Below are positions 1-8,590 of a DNA stretch of 64,000 nt, piece by piece. Position 1 is the first letter of the stretch. Each line of letters starts with the position of its first letter. Position numbers and translations under genes: made by a program. The DNA is from Streptomyces asoensis (GTDB lineage Bacteria > Actinomycetota > Actinomycetes > Streptomycetales > Streptomycetaceae). The DNA is taken from contig NZ_CP049838.1 in assembly GCF_013085465.1 (NCBI RefSeq), forward strand, positions 620,001 to 684,000. Reading direction: 5' to 3'. Below the pieces are notes generated by a model, which was not told the origin of the DNA, did no database searches, and saw only the letters and a list, made by a program, of their open reading frames with translations.

Positions 1-279
1 CGGCTGGTGGCACACGCCGGCCTGCTACGGCTGTCCGTCGCGGTCGGCGACACCGAGACGGAGGTCGTGGGCGTCGGAGGAGTGGCCGTCGCACCCGATG
101 TACGAGGCCAGGGGCTGGCTCGGCTGGTGATCGCGGCGGCACTCGAGCACGCTCGCACGATGGGTCCTCGACACGCGCTCCTGTTCTGCCGGCCCCCACT
201 CGTGCCGCTGTACCAGCGCCTCGGGTGGCGTCCGCTCGACGACGACGTACTCGTCGAGCAACCCGAAACCGATTGGTGA
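1..279 (+). CDS. GNAT-family N-acetyltransferase, C-terminal part (cut by window edge)
   Basis: The frame is open from the first base and ends at TGA 277-279, so the true start lies upstream of the window. About 92 residues are visible. The segment VAPDVRGQGLARLVI matches acetyl-CoA-binding motif A of GNAT enzymes (R/Q-x-x-G-x-G/A after a beta strand), and the following PLYQRLGW is the usual C-terminal beta-bulge motif. GNAT enzymes move an acetyl group from acetyl-CoA to an amine; the substrate cannot be told from this piece. Confidence 0.8.
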   Translation, partial: RLVAHAGLLRLSVAVGDTETEVVGVGGVAVAPDVRGQGLARLVIAAALEHARTMGPRHALLFCRPPLVPLYQRLGWRPLDDDVLVEQPETDW

Positions 280-482
280 CCATGCCGTTGCACACCATGG
301 TGACGCCCCTGCACGACAACGCGCACTGGCCTTCGGGGCCGGTACGCCTGTTCTCCCTCCCCATGTGACGCTGTGACGCAGGCACCGCGCGGTCGGGCGA
401 CCGGCTCAGACGTGGCGCACCTGGGCGGAGCCGTCCAACCAGTGCCAGTTCACCAGGCTCACGGCCCTGAATGCGCGAGCTG

Positions 483-875
483 TCACGCGGTGGCCCGTCG
501 TCGTGCGTACGCCTCGATCTCGATCTTCATGCGGGGATCGGCGAGGCCGCACACCAGCATCGTGGCGGCCGGTCGGACCTGCCCGAAGGCGCGACGCAGG
601 ACCGGCCAGCACGGCTCGAAGTCGGCCCGCTCGGGCAACAGATAGCGCACCCGCACCACGTCGGCGAAGGTGCACTTCGCTTCGGTCAGCGCGGCCTCGA
701 TGTTGCTCAGGCACTGCTCGGCCTGTTCCACGACGTCATCGGAGATCGTCATGGTGGCGTAGTGGAATCCGGTGGTCCCGGACACCTGGACCCAGTCGCC
801 GTCGACCACGGCGCGGGCATAGCCGATCTGCTCTTCGAACGTCGAGCCGCTGAGGATGGAACGTCGCTCCGTCAT
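483..875 (-). CDS. RidA/YjgF/YER057c family protein
   Basis: The 130-residue protein starts MTERRSILSG and has the RidA layout: an early SGTTGF segment, a middle helix with TEAKCTFADVVRVRYLLP, and a conserved C-terminal VCGLADPRMKIEIEAYA. RidA proteins deaminate reactive enamine/imine intermediates released by PLP enzymes; some subgroups, often with a longer name-specific role, act in degradation pathways. The ATG at 873-875 was chosen because the RidA fold begins right after it, although the frame stays open further upstream. It is divergent from the LysR regulator at 948 with 72 bp between, so that regulator is the likely controller. The arginine that binds the substrate carboxylate in canonical RidA is not obvious here, so a RidA subgroup is likely. 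Confidence 0.85.
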   Translation of the reverse strand: MTERRSILSGSTFEEQIGYARAVVDGDWVQVSGTTGFHYATMTISDDVVEQAEQCLSNIEAALTEAKCTFADVVRVRYLLPERADFEPCWPVLRRAFGQVRPAATMLVCGLADPRMKIEIEAYARRRATA

Positions 876-947
876 GCGCCGGACGCTAGGTGACCAGCAC
901 AGATACGTCCAATACGGCTTCAGGCATGGGGTGATATCTCTAGGCGT

Positions 948-1850
948 ATGGAGCGCCCCGAACTTCCCCTTCAGCAGCTGCACGCCTTCGTGGTACTCGC
1001 CGAGGAACTCCACTTCGGCCGCGCCGCCACCCGCCTGGGCATCGCCCAGCCGCCACTGAGCCAGCAGATCCGGCGGCTGGAGGACAGGGTCGGGCACGCG
1101 CTGTTCAGCCGCGAGCCAGGGCGCATCGGCCTCACCCCGGCGGGCCGCGAACTCCTCCCCCCGGCCCGGCATGCCCTCACCGGCCTCGCGGACGGCCTGG
1201 CCGCAGCCCGCGAAGTCGGCAGCGGCAGAGCAGGCCGCCTGCGGATCGGCTTCGCCGCCTCCCTGGCCCTGACCGTCCTGCCCGGCCTGCTGCGCACCTT
1301 TCGGGAACGGTTTCCCGCCGTGCAACTGGACATCCAGGAAATGACCACCACACCGCAACTGGCCGCTCTGCGCGAGAGGACCATCGACCTCGGCCTGCTG
1401 CGCGAGCCGCCTGCCCACGACGCGGAACTCGGATTCGGGACCGTGCTGACCGAGCGGTTCGTGGCCGTCCTGCCGTCCGCGCACCCATTGGCGGCGCAAC
1501 GACTCGTCCGCGTCGAGCAGTTGGCGGGCTGCCCCTTTGTGCTCCTGCCTCGCGCCGTCGGCCCGCCGCTGTACGACCAGATCACCGGCCTGTGCGTCGC
1601 GGCGGGCTTCACGCCCCGGGTGGCTCAGCACGCCGTGGAATGGCAGACCGTCTGCGCCCTGGTGGAAACCGGCCTGGGCGTGTCACTTGCCCCGGAGAGC
1701 ATCCGCCGTATCCGCCTCAAAGGCGTTGCCTTCCGACGGATCGAGCCCGGCATCGCTCGCACACGAGTCGCCGTCGCCTGGCGTAAGAACGACTCCAACC
1801 CCCTGGTCCCACGCCTCCTGGCGGCTCTCGACCAAGAGCCGCCGGTCTGA
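948..1850 (+). CDS. LysR-family transcriptional regulator
   Basis: This 300-residue protein has a typical LysR N-terminal winged helix (residues 1-65; LHFGRAATRLGIAQPPLSQQ then IRRLEDRVGHALFSR) followed by a periplasmic-binding-like effector domain (about 90-295). Length is normal for the family. It is divergent from the RidA-like gene, and the 72-bp gap contains short dyads such as ATATCTCTAGGCGTAT, which fits the T-N11-A pattern of LysR sites. The most likely role is effector-dependent control of the RidA gene and of itself. The effector is unknown. Confidence 0.9.
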   Translation: MERPELPLQQLHAFVVLAEELHFGRAATRLGIAQPPLSQQIRRLEDRVGHALFSREPGRIGLTPAGRELLPPARHALTGLADGLAAAREVGSGRAGRLRIGFAASLALTVLPGLLRTFRERFPAVQLDIQEMTTTPQLAALRERTIDLGLLREPPAHDAELGFGTVLTERFVAVLPSAHPLAAQRLVRVEQLAGCPFVLLPRAVGPPLYDQITGLCVAAGFTPRVAQHAVEWQTVCALVETGLGVSLAPESIRRIRLKGVAFRRIEPGIARTRVAVAWRKNDSNPLVPRLLAALDQEPPV

Positions 1851-1878
1851 CGGCCCTGGCCCGAACGGCCACTCTGCC

Positions 1879-2577
1879 TCAGGAAAGGTCGATCGGACCG
1901 GTGCGGTCGATGAAACGTCCCGAGCCGGCGCCGGGCGCCTCGGTTGCGAGGCGGACGATCGCGTCGGTGCCCTCGGTGACGGACTGCGGGCCGCTGTGGC
2001 CGTTGAGGTCGGTCGCCGTGTAGCCGGGATCGGCGGCATTGACGCGGATGTCCTTCAGCCCCTTGGCGTACTGGGTGGTCAACATGGTGAGGGCCGCCTT
2101 CGAGGCGGTGTACAGAGGGGCGACGACCGAGGACTCGGCCCGCGACGGGTCGTGCGTGAGGGCGAGCGACCCCATGCCACTACTGACGTTGATGATGACC
2201 GGGTCGGGCGACCGGCGCAGCAGCGGGAGGAAGGCGGTGGTCGTGCGGACCGCGCCGAAGACGTTGACATCGAAGACGCCCAGAGCGTCCGCGCCGGTCA
2301 GGTCGCCGGGATCGCCGTGCGGACCGTGCACGCCGGCGTTGTTGATCAGAACGTCGAGTACGCCTTCGTGTGCGGCGACATCGGCCGCCGCGGCGTCGAC
2401 GGAGGCGTCGTCGGTGACATCGATACGGACGAATCGCGCGCCCAGCGTGGCCGCGGCTGCGGCGCCCCGCTCCGGGTCGCGGGCTCCCACGATCACGGTG
2501 TGACCGAGTTCGACGAGGCGGCGGGCGGTCTCGTGGCCGAGGCCCTTGTTGGCTCCGGTGATGAATGTGGTGGTCAT
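1879..2577 (-). CDS. Short-chain dehydrogenase/reductase (SDR)
   Basis: The 232-residue protein has the classical SDR signature: the TGANKGLG nucleotide-binding turn at residues 7-14, NNAG at 79-82, the catalytic serines around 132-133, and Tyr156-x-x-x-Lys160 in YTASK. It should be a cytosolic NAD(P)H-dependent oxidoreductase acting on a small carbonyl or alcohol. The ATG at 2575-2577 places the dinucleotide fold directly at the N-terminus. The gene is divergent from the XRE-type regulator at 2684, a pairing often seen for this SDR type in actinobacteria, so that regulator probably controls it. Substrate cannot be inferred. Confidence 0.9.
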   Translation of the reverse strand: MTTTFITGANKGLGHETARRLVELGHTVIVGARDPERGAAAAATLGARFVRIDVTDDASVDAAAADVAAHEGVLDVLINNAGVHGPHGDPGDLTGADALGVFDVNVFGAVRTTTAFLPLLRRSPDPVIINVSSGMGSLALTHDPSRAESSVVAPLYTASKAALTMLTTQYAKGLKDIRVNAADPGYTATDLNGHSGPQSVTEGTDAIVRLATEAPGAGSGRFIDRTGPIDLS

Positions 2578-2683
2578 GCGTCGATCGTCCCCACCGCGGC
2601 GGGCCCCGGCCAGGGACGCTTCGACCGTAGGAACGGCAGTACCAGGATCACCGCGATCACGGGCGGGGAGGGAGTGGGGCAGG

Positions 2684-3565
2684 ATGGGCGCCATGGCGAC
2701 GAAAGCGGGAGCTGGACTGGGTGCGACGATCCGCGCCTGGCGAGAGCGGCTGTCCCCGTCGACCGTGGGGCTGCCGTCGGCCCGGACCCGCCGCGCGGCC
2801 GGGCTGCGTCGCGAGGAACTCGCCGAACGCGCCGGTGTGTCGGTCGACTACGTGGTGCGTCTGGAGCAGGGGCGGGCCACGGCCCCTTCGGCCCAGGTGG
2901 TCGCCTCTCTCGCCCGCGCCCTGCGACTGACCGTCCCCGAGCGCGACCACCTGTACCGCATGGCCGGGCTGGTCCCCCCGCACGACGACCTCATCCCCGA
3001 CGACATCCCGCCGGGCGTGCACCGCGTGCTGAACCGGCTCGGAGACGTCGCGGTCGCCGTGTTCGCCGCGGACTGGCAGATGATCTGGTGGAACCCCGGA
3101 TGGGCGGCGCTGCTCGGCGACCCGTCGACCACGCCGCCGGAGCTGCGCAACTTCGCCCGTGAGCGGTTCCCGGTCGGTTCCGACGCCGTGCGCATCGCCT
3201 CCTGGCCGGTGGCCGTGCGGAACAGCGCCGACTCGGACCTCGCCATCGTGTCCGACCTGCGCCGCGCCACCGGTCGTTTCCCCGACGACGCACGCCTGGC
3301 CGAGCTGATCCGTGTCCTCACCGTGGGCAATCCGACCTTCGCCCGGCTGTGGGCGAGCGGCGCGGTGGGAGCCCACCGCGAGGACCACAAGACGATCGAG
3401 CATCCTGAGGTCGGTCCTGTCGAAGTGGACTGCGACGTCCTGACCGACGGCGAGTCGGACCTCAAGATCGTCATCTTGAGCGCACTGCCCGGCAGCGCGC
3501 ACGCGGCCAGATTGCGGCTCGCGTTGGCTGCCGACATCGACAGCGCGCCCTCGCGCACCTGCTGA
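2684..3565 (+). CDS. XRE-family regulator with MmyB-like ligand domain
   Basis: The protein (about 293 residues) has an N-terminal helix-turn-helix (RTRRAAGLRREELAERAGVS then VDYVVRLEQG, about residues 25-65) followed by a PAS-like MmyB region with ADWQMIWWNPGWAALLGDPS near the middle. This architecture is common in Streptomyces and usually regulates a neighbouring oxidoreductase. Two in-frame ATGs are possible, at 2684 and 2693; the GGGGAGGGAG stretch at 2664-2673 sits 10 nt before the first, so I prefer 2684. It is divergent from the SDR gene, its likely target. A strong hairpin terminator follows at 3678. Confidence 0.88.
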   Translation: MGAMATKAGAGLGATIRAWRERLSPSTVGLPSARTRRAAGLRREELAERAGVSVDYVVRLEQGRATAPSAQVVASLARALRLTVPERDHLYRMAGLVPPHDDLIPDDIPPGVHRVLNRLGDVAVAVFAADWQMIWWNPGWAALLGDPSTTPPELRNFARERFPVGSDAVRIASWPVAVRNSADSDLAIVSDLRRATGRFPDDARLAELIRVLTVGNPTFARLWASGAVGAHREDHKTIEHPEVGPVEVDCDVLTDGESDLKIVILSALPGSAHAARLRLALAADIDSAPSRTC

Positions 3566-3600
3566 CCACCCTCGAACGTGCTCACGTACGTGGGCAGATC

Positions 3601-3636
3601 CGGCAGGTCCAGCAGGTCCGGCAGGTTCGGCAGGTC
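3601..3636. repeat. 9-bp tandem repeat, four copies
   Basis: Four imperfect copies of CGGCAGGTC lie between the XRE regulator and the terminator at 3678. It is non-coding on both strands as far as I can tell and probably reflects slippage. Confidence 0.7.
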
Positions 3637-3677
3637 CGACTGCCGCCGGTCGCGCCGGGAAGCCGCCCGGTGACATG

Positions 3678-3717
3678 CCTCCGGCCGTTCGCGGAACGAT
3701 CCGCGAACGGCCGGAGG
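3678..3717. terminator. Bidirectional hairpin terminator
   Basis: Two perfectly complementary 18-nt arms (3678-3695 and 3700-3717) flank a 4-nt ACGA loop. It lies between the convergent XRE regulator and GAPDH genes, 18 bp beyond the GAPDH stop, so it can end transcription from both sides. There is no long T tract, as usual for Streptomyces terminators. Confidence 0.9.
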
Positions 3718-3735
3718 GGCCAGGAGGGCTTGGCG

Positions 3736-4734
3736 TCAGCGCGCGGCGAGGAGTTCGAGGGTGTCGATCACACGGTGGGAGAAGCCCCACTCGTTGTCGT
3801 ACCAGGCGACCACCTTGACATGGCGGCCTTCGACACGGGTGAGGGCCGAGTCGAAGATCGACGAGGCAGGGTTGCCGACGATGTCGGACGACACGAGCGC
3901 GTCCTCCGAGTACTCGAGGACGCCGGCGAGCGGGCCCTCGGCCGCGGTGCGGTACGCCGCCAGCACGTCCTCGCGCGTCACGTCGCGGGCGACGGTCGTG
4001 TTGAGCTCGACGATCGAACCCACCGGGACCGGCACCCGGATCGAGTCCCCCGACAGCTTGCCGTCGAGGTTCGGCAGCACGAGGCCGATCGCCTTGGCGG
4101 CGCCCGTCGTGGTCGGCACGATGTTCACGCCGGCGGCACGGGCGCGGCGCGGGTCGCGGTGCGGACCGTCCTGGAGGTTCTGCTCCTGCGTGTAGGCGTG
4201 CACCGTCGTCATGAAGCCGTGCTCGATGCCGGCGAGGTCGTCGAGCACGGCGGCCAGCGGCGCGAGCGCGTTGGTCGTGCACGACGCGTTCGAGACGATC
4301 GTGTGCAGCTCCGGGTCGTAGGCGTCGGTGTTGACGCCGTACGCGAGCGTGACGTCGGCGCCGTCCGAGGGGGCGCTGACCAGGACCTTCTTCGCGCCCG
4401 CGTCGAGGTGGGCACGGGCGTCCTTGGCCGAGGTGAACCGGCCGGTCGCCTCCAGCACGATGTCGACGTCGAGCTCGGCCCACGGCAGTCGCGCCGGTTC
4501 GCGCTCGGCGAGCACCTTGATGCGACGGCCGTCGACGACAAGGACGTCGCCGTCGACGCTGACCGGGCGACCCAGCCGGCCGGCCGTCGAGTCGAAGGCG
4601 AGCAGTCGCGCGAGCGTGGCGGGTTCCGTGAGGTCGTTGACGGCGACGATCTCGAGGTCGCTGTCTCGCTGGAGGAGCGCGCGCAGCACGTTGCGTCCGA
4701 TGCGGCCGAATCCGTTGACGGCGATGCGAGTCAT
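3736..4734 (-). CDS. gap: Glyceraldehyde-3-phosphate dehydrogenase, type I
   Basis: The 332-residue enzyme has the NAD-binding GFGRIGRN loop at residues 8-15, the catalytic cysteine at position 152 in SNASCTTN, and a catalytic histidine near 179 in FMTTVHAYTQ. It oxidises glyceraldehyde-3-phosphate to 1,3-bisphosphoglycerate with NAD+ and phosphate in the cytosol. The start at 4732-4734 (MTRIAVNGFG) puts the Rossmann fold at the N-terminus. No pgk or tpiA lies beside it, so this is not the usual glycolytic gap-pgk-tpiA operon and is probably a second, stand-alone copy. It converges with the XRE regulator over a strong hairpin. Confidence 0.95.
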   Translation of the reverse strand: MTRIAVNGFGRIGRNVLRALLQRDSDLEIVAVNDLTEPATLARLLAFDSTAGRLGRPVSVDGDVLVVDGRRIKVLAEREPARLPWAELDVDIVLEATGRFTSAKDARAHLDAGAKKVLVSAPSDGADVTLAYGVNTDAYDPELHTIVSNASCTTNALAPLAAVLDDLAGIEHGFMTTVHAYTQEQNLQDGPHRDPRRARAAGVNIVPTTTGAAKAIGLVLPNLDGKLSGDSIRVPVPVGSIVELNTTVARDVTREDVLAAYRTAAEGPLAGVLEYSEDALVSSDIVGNPASSIFDSALTRVEGRHVKVVAWYDNEWGFSHRVIDTLELLAAR

Positions 4735-4922
4735 GAAAGTGATGTCCCTTCGGTCCTTCGGTTCGCCACCAGCCTCGCGTGTGGCGGCCATCGGTGACCT
4801 GGGCGTGAGCGCCATGGTTCGAAAGGATCTCGCCACGTCGCCACGCGGCGTACCCGGCGTACCCGGCCTGTCCGGACGGGCCCCCGTCGGCCCGGGCGTG
4901 CCCCGCCCGTCCGGCGTACCGG

Positions 4923-5879
4923 CTACTCGCCCTTGGCGAAGGTGCGCCGGTATTCGCTCGGTGTGGTGCCGAGGATCTGCTGGAAGTGCGTCCGCAGATT
5001 CGCTCCCGTACCGAGTCCGACGTCCCCGGCGATCTGCTCGACGCTGCGCTCGGAGCGTTCGAGCAGCTCACGGGCCATGTCGATACGGGCGCGCATGACC
5101 CACTGCATGGGCGTGTACCCCGTGTCCTCGACGAAGCGCCGCGAGAAGGTGCGCTCCGAGACGGCGGCGTGCCGGGCCAGTGTCTCGAGGGTGAGGGGCT
5201 CGTCGAGTCGGTGCAGCGCCCACTCCCGGGTGGCGGCGAACCGCTCGCCCAGCGGCTCCGGCACGCTGCGCGGCACGTACTGCGCCTGGCCTCCGCTGCG
5301 GTAGGGCGCGGCGACCAGGCGCCGGGCCGCGTGGTTCGAGGCGGCCACCCCGAGGTCGCGGCGCAGGATGTGCAGGCACAGGTCGATCCCGGAGGCGGCG
5401 CCGGCCGACGTCAGCACGCTGCCCTCGTCGACGAACAGGACGTTCTCGTCGACCTGGACGAGCGGGTGCTTCGCCGCCAGCGCCCGGGTGTAGTGCCAGT
5501 GGGTCGTGGCACGCCGGCCGTCGAGCAGGCCCGTGGCGGCCAGCGCGAAGGCCCCCGTCGAGATGGCGGCCAGCCGAGCGCCCCGGGCGTGGGCGGCCAG
5601 CAGCGCGCGCAGGACCGCCGGCGGCGGATCGTCGAGGTCCGGAAATCGGTAGCCGGGAAGAAACACGACGTCGGCCCACTCGAGCGCGTCCAGACCGTGC
5701 GCCACGTGATACGACAACCCGTCCCCGCCGGTCACCAGACCGGGCGCCGCGCCGCACACCCGCACCTCGTACGGCATGCTGGCGCGGGTCGTGAACACCT
5801 GCGCGGGAATGCCGACGTCGAGCGGCTTGGCCCCCTCGAGCACAAGGACGGCGACACGTTGCAGGCGGGAGGACGACAC
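4923..5879 (-). CDS. GlxA-type regulator: DJ-1/PfpI domain plus AraC helix-turn-helix
   Basis: The 318-residue protein has an N-terminal class I glutamine amidotransferase-like domain (about 8-180) with the typical TGLLDGRRATTHWHY segment, and a C-terminal AraC-type DNA-binding domain (about 220-315; HAAVSERTFSRRFVEDTGYT and PSEYRRTF). Such regulators sense a small ligand and activate nearby genes. The residue where relatives carry a cysteine (SICTG) is serine here (AISTG, Ser107), so an amidase-type reaction is unlikely. The DUF7144 gene lies upstream and GAPDH downstream, with no obvious target. Confidence 0.9.
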   Translation of the reverse strand: MSSSRLQRVAVLVLEGAKPLDVGIPAQVFTTRASMPYEVRVCGAAPGLVTGGDGLSYHVAHGLDALEWADVVFLPGYRFPDLDDPPPAVLRALLAAHARGARLAAISTGAFALAATGLLDGRRATTHWHYTRALAAKHPLVQVDENVLFVDEGSVLTSAGAASGIDLCLHILRRDLGVAASNHAARRLVAAPYRSGGQAQYVPRSVPEPLGERFAATREWALHRLDEPLTLETLARHAAVSERTFSRRFVEDTGYTPMQWVMRARIDMARELLERSERSVEQIAGDVGLGTGANLRTHFQQILGTTPSEYRRTFAKGE

Positions 5880-5990
5880 CCGGAACAGGGTACGGGGGTA
5901 CGGGCCGTGGTATCGGCGGCACCGCCCGCGCCCACCGGCGCCGGGTGGTCGGCGGATCCCCGATGCGGCGCCGTCCTGCGGTGCTCCGCG

Positions 5991-6434
5991 CTAGACGTGC
6001 GCCCCGGGCACGTGCCGCGGCTCGGCGATCAGCCCGTAGATGACCAGCGCGGACACGACCATGGTGGCCAGCGACCAGAACGGGTAGACCGGCAGGAAGA
6101 TCATCTGCCCGACCAGGCAGAACACCGCCAGACAGAGGCCCGTCAGCCGTGCCGCCCTGGAGCCCACGAGCACGCCGATGCCCGCCAGGGCCATCACGAT
6201 GCCGATGGCGACCCAGATCCAGCCCCAGGCCGTGTAGTTGAAGATGAGCAGCCGGTTGCCCTCGGAGTAGGCCTTCGAGTAGTAGCCGTGATTGAAGATC
6301 GCCACGAATCCGTTGAGCAGGTTGAAAAGAGCGCTGACCAGCAGCAGGATCCCGGCGAAGGCCACCCAGTGCGAGCGCTCCATCGGAGGTATGGCGTCGT
6401 CTGAGAGAGAGGCTTGTCGCTGCATGGGATCCAT
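5991..6434 (-). CDS. DUF7144-type small integral membrane protein
   Basis: The protein (about 147 residues from this start) contains four hydrophobic segments in the order seen in DUF7144 proteins: HWVAFAGILLLVSALFNLL, then a polar loop, then YTAWGWIWVAIGIVMALAG, a third segment ending VGQMIFLPVY, and WSLATMVVSALVIYGLI. The function of the family is unknown. Start choice is uncertain: ATG codons exist at 6434, 6425 and at MERSHWV, with no strong ribosome-binding site before any of them. It is divergent from the GH15 gene. Confidence 0.75.
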   Translation of the reverse strand: MDPMQRQASLSDDAIPPMERSHWVAFAGILLLVSALFNLLNGFVAIFNHGYYSKAYSEGNRLLIFNYTAWGWIWVAIGIVMALAGIGVLVGSRAARLTGLCLAVFCLVGQMIFLPVYPFWSLATMVVSALVIYGLIAEPRHVPGAHV

Positions 6435-6637
6435 CAGACGCAGCACCACGGCAGGTCGCAATCAGTGATGGCCCGTTGGGGTTGCGCGGCCGACGGTGTC
6501 CTCGGACGCCCGGCTCGTGGGTGCCGGCGGCAGCCGGCCACGGGCCCGACGGGCCTTGCCGACGGCGGCTCCGACAGGCGCCCCCGCATGGCCTGCCGGA
6601 TAGTGGGCGGCGACGGCACCCTTGGGATTGGACGCTC

Positions 6638-8461
6638 ATGGACCGCTATCCCCCCATCGCCGACCACGGTCTGGTCGGCGACCTTCAGACCGCCGCCCTC
6701 GTGTCCTCCCAGGGCGTGGTGAACTGGTTCTGCTCGCCGAGGTTCGACTCGCCCAGTGTCTTCGCCTCGCTGCTCGACCATGACCGTGGCGGGTACTTCC
6801 GGCTGGCACCCGAGCATGCCGACATGACGTGCAAGCAGCTCTACTACCCGGACACCGGCGTGCTGGTCACGAGGTTCATGTCGCCGGAGGGCGTCGGCGA
6901 GGTCATCGACTGGATGCCGGCGAACACCAGCCGTGTCCCCACCGACCGCCACTGCCTGATGCGGGTGATTCGCGTGGTGCGCGGCACCGTGCGGTTCCTG
7001 CTGGAGTGCAGGCCGCGCTTCGACTACGGCCGGGCCGAGCACGAGCTCGATCTGCGACCCCAGGAGGCGGTGTTCCGGGGCCCCGGGATCGCCGGTCATC
7101 TACAGGCCGGCTTCCCGCTCGCGCGGGACGGGCAGGACGTACGGGGTGCGGTCACGCTCGGCAGCGGCGAGTCGGCCGTCGCCGTCTTCACCACGTGCGC
7201 GGTCGACGGTGAGGCACCGCCGCCGCCCACGGTCGAGAGCGTGACGTCCGCTCTGTGGCGCGAGGTGGACTTCTGGCAGAAGTGGCTGCGCACCTCCCAC
7301 TACCGGGGGCGTTGGGGCGAGATGGTGAACCGCTCCGCCATCACGATCAAACTCCTCACCTACCACCCGACCGGTGCGCCGGTCGCCGCCGCCACCATGG
7401 GCCTGCCGGAACAGGTCGGCGGTGAGCGCAACTGGGACTACCGGTACTCGTGGGTGAGAGACGGATCGCTCTCGGTACGGGCCCTGCTCGACCTCGGGTT
7501 CACCGAGGAGGCGTCGGCGTTCACCAAGTGGCTGGGCGACCGGATGCACGACCGGGCGGAGCTGCCCGGCGAACGCCTCCAGATCATGTACCGGGTCGAC
7601 GGGGACCCGCACCTGACCGAGGAGACCCTCGACCACTGGGAGGGCTACCGGGGATCGAGGCCGGTCCGGGCCGGCAACGCGGCCGCCGACCAGTTGCAGC
7701 TCGACATCTACGGCGAGTCCCTCTACGCCATGGCCGAGGGCATGGACATCGGCGTGGAGCTGGGCTACCACGGCTGGAAGGGGCTGGCCCGGACGTTGGA
7801 CTGGCTGTGCGACAACTGGGACCGTCCCGACGAGGGCGTCTGGGAGACCCGCGGAGGCCGTAACGACTTCACGTTCAGCCGGGTGATGTGCTGGGTCGCC
7901 TTCGATCGAGGCATGCGCATGGCGACCGAACTGAGCCGCCCCGCCGACATCCCGCGCTGGCGCAACGCCCGCGACAGCATCCTCGACCAGGTGATGGACA
8001 AGGGCTGGAGCCATGCCGAGCAGGCCCTGGTGCAGCACTACGGCGGCGACGTCCTCGACGCCTCCCTCCTGCTGATCCCGCGCGTGGGTTTCCTCGCCGC
8101 GAAGAGCCCCGGCTGGCTCTCCACCCTGGACGCGATGGAACGCAAGCTGGTCTCGGACAGCCTCGTGTACCGGTACGACCCGGCCGCCTCCCCGGACGGC
8201 CTGCGCGGCTCGGAGGGCACCTTCAGCCTCTGCACCTACCTCTACGTCGACGCCATGGCCCGGGCCGGGCGCGTACGGCCGGCGCGCTACACCTTCGAGA
8301 AGATGCACACCTACGCCAACCATGTCGGCCTTTTCGCCGAGGAGATCGGCCCGAGTGGCGAGCAACTCGGCAACTTCCCGCAGGCGTTCACCCACCTGTC
8401 CCTCATCATGGCGGCATCGACCCTGGACGAGGCCATCGACCGGCAGCGGCGGCTCGACTGA
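6638..8461 (+). CDS. Glycoside hydrolase family 15 protein (trehalase/glucoamylase-like)
   Basis: The 607-residue protein starts MDRYPPIADHGLVGDLQTAA, the characteristic GH15 N-terminal beta-sandwich entry. The catalytic (alpha/alpha)6 barrel is marked by NWDYRYSWVRD near residue 268, the candidate acid glutamate in DHWEGYRG, and a second candidate glutamate in the C-terminal EEIGPSGEQLGNFPQAFTHL. There is no signal peptide, so it acts in the cytosol. Actinobacterial members of this size include the trehalase that splits trehalose into two glucoses; others are alpha-glucosidases, and I cannot separate the two here. Confidence 0.88.
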   Translation: MDRYPPIADHGLVGDLQTAALVSSQGVVNWFCSPRFDSPSVFASLLDHDRGGYFRLAPEHADMTCKQLYYPDTGVLVTRFMSPEGVGEVIDWMPANTSRVPTDRHCLMRVIRVVRGTVRFLLECRPRFDYGRAEHELDLRPQEAVFRGPGIAGHLQAGFPLARDGQDVRGAVTLGSGESAVAVFTTCAVDGEAPPPPTVESVTSALWREVDFWQKWLRTSHYRGRWGEMVNRSAITIKLLTYHPTGAPVAAATMGLPEQVGGERNWDYRYSWVRDGSLSVRALLDLGFTEEASAFTKWLGDRMHDRAELPGERLQIMYRVDGDPHLTEETLDHWEGYRGSRPVRAGNAAADQLQLDIYGESLYAMAEGMDIGVELGYHGWKGLARTLDWLCDNWDRPDEGVWETRGGRNDFTFSRVMCWVAFDRGMRMATELSRPADIPRWRNARDSILDQVMDKGWSHAEQALVQHYGGDVLDASLLLIPRVGFLAAKSPGWLSTLDAMERKLVSDSLVYRYDPAASPDGLRGSEGTFSLCTYLYVDAMARAGRVRPARYTFEKMHTYANHVGLFAEEIGPSGEQLGNFPQAFTHLSLIMAASTLDEAIDRQRRLD

Positions 8462-8522
8462 GCCGGAGTCGGCGAGTTCACGCCGGCGGACTTCGAGCCC
8501 CACGGGCCGCGGTGACCGTGCC

Positions 8523-8554
8523 CGCCCGCCTGCCCGCCTGCCCGCCTGCCCGCC
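8523..8554. repeat. 8-bp tandem repeat in a convergent gap
   Basis: Nearly four copies of TGCCCGCC lie between the convergent GH15 and DUF2254 genes. No hairpin terminator was evident in this gap. Confidence 0.65.
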
Positions 8555-8590
8555 GGGAGGGAGGGGACGACGCCCGGCCGGGGAGAGGTC

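Noticed and set aside
2657..5071. Long minus-strand open frame across the XRE and GAPDH region
   Set aside because: It covers a confirmed GAPDH in another frame and an XRE regulator on the other strand.
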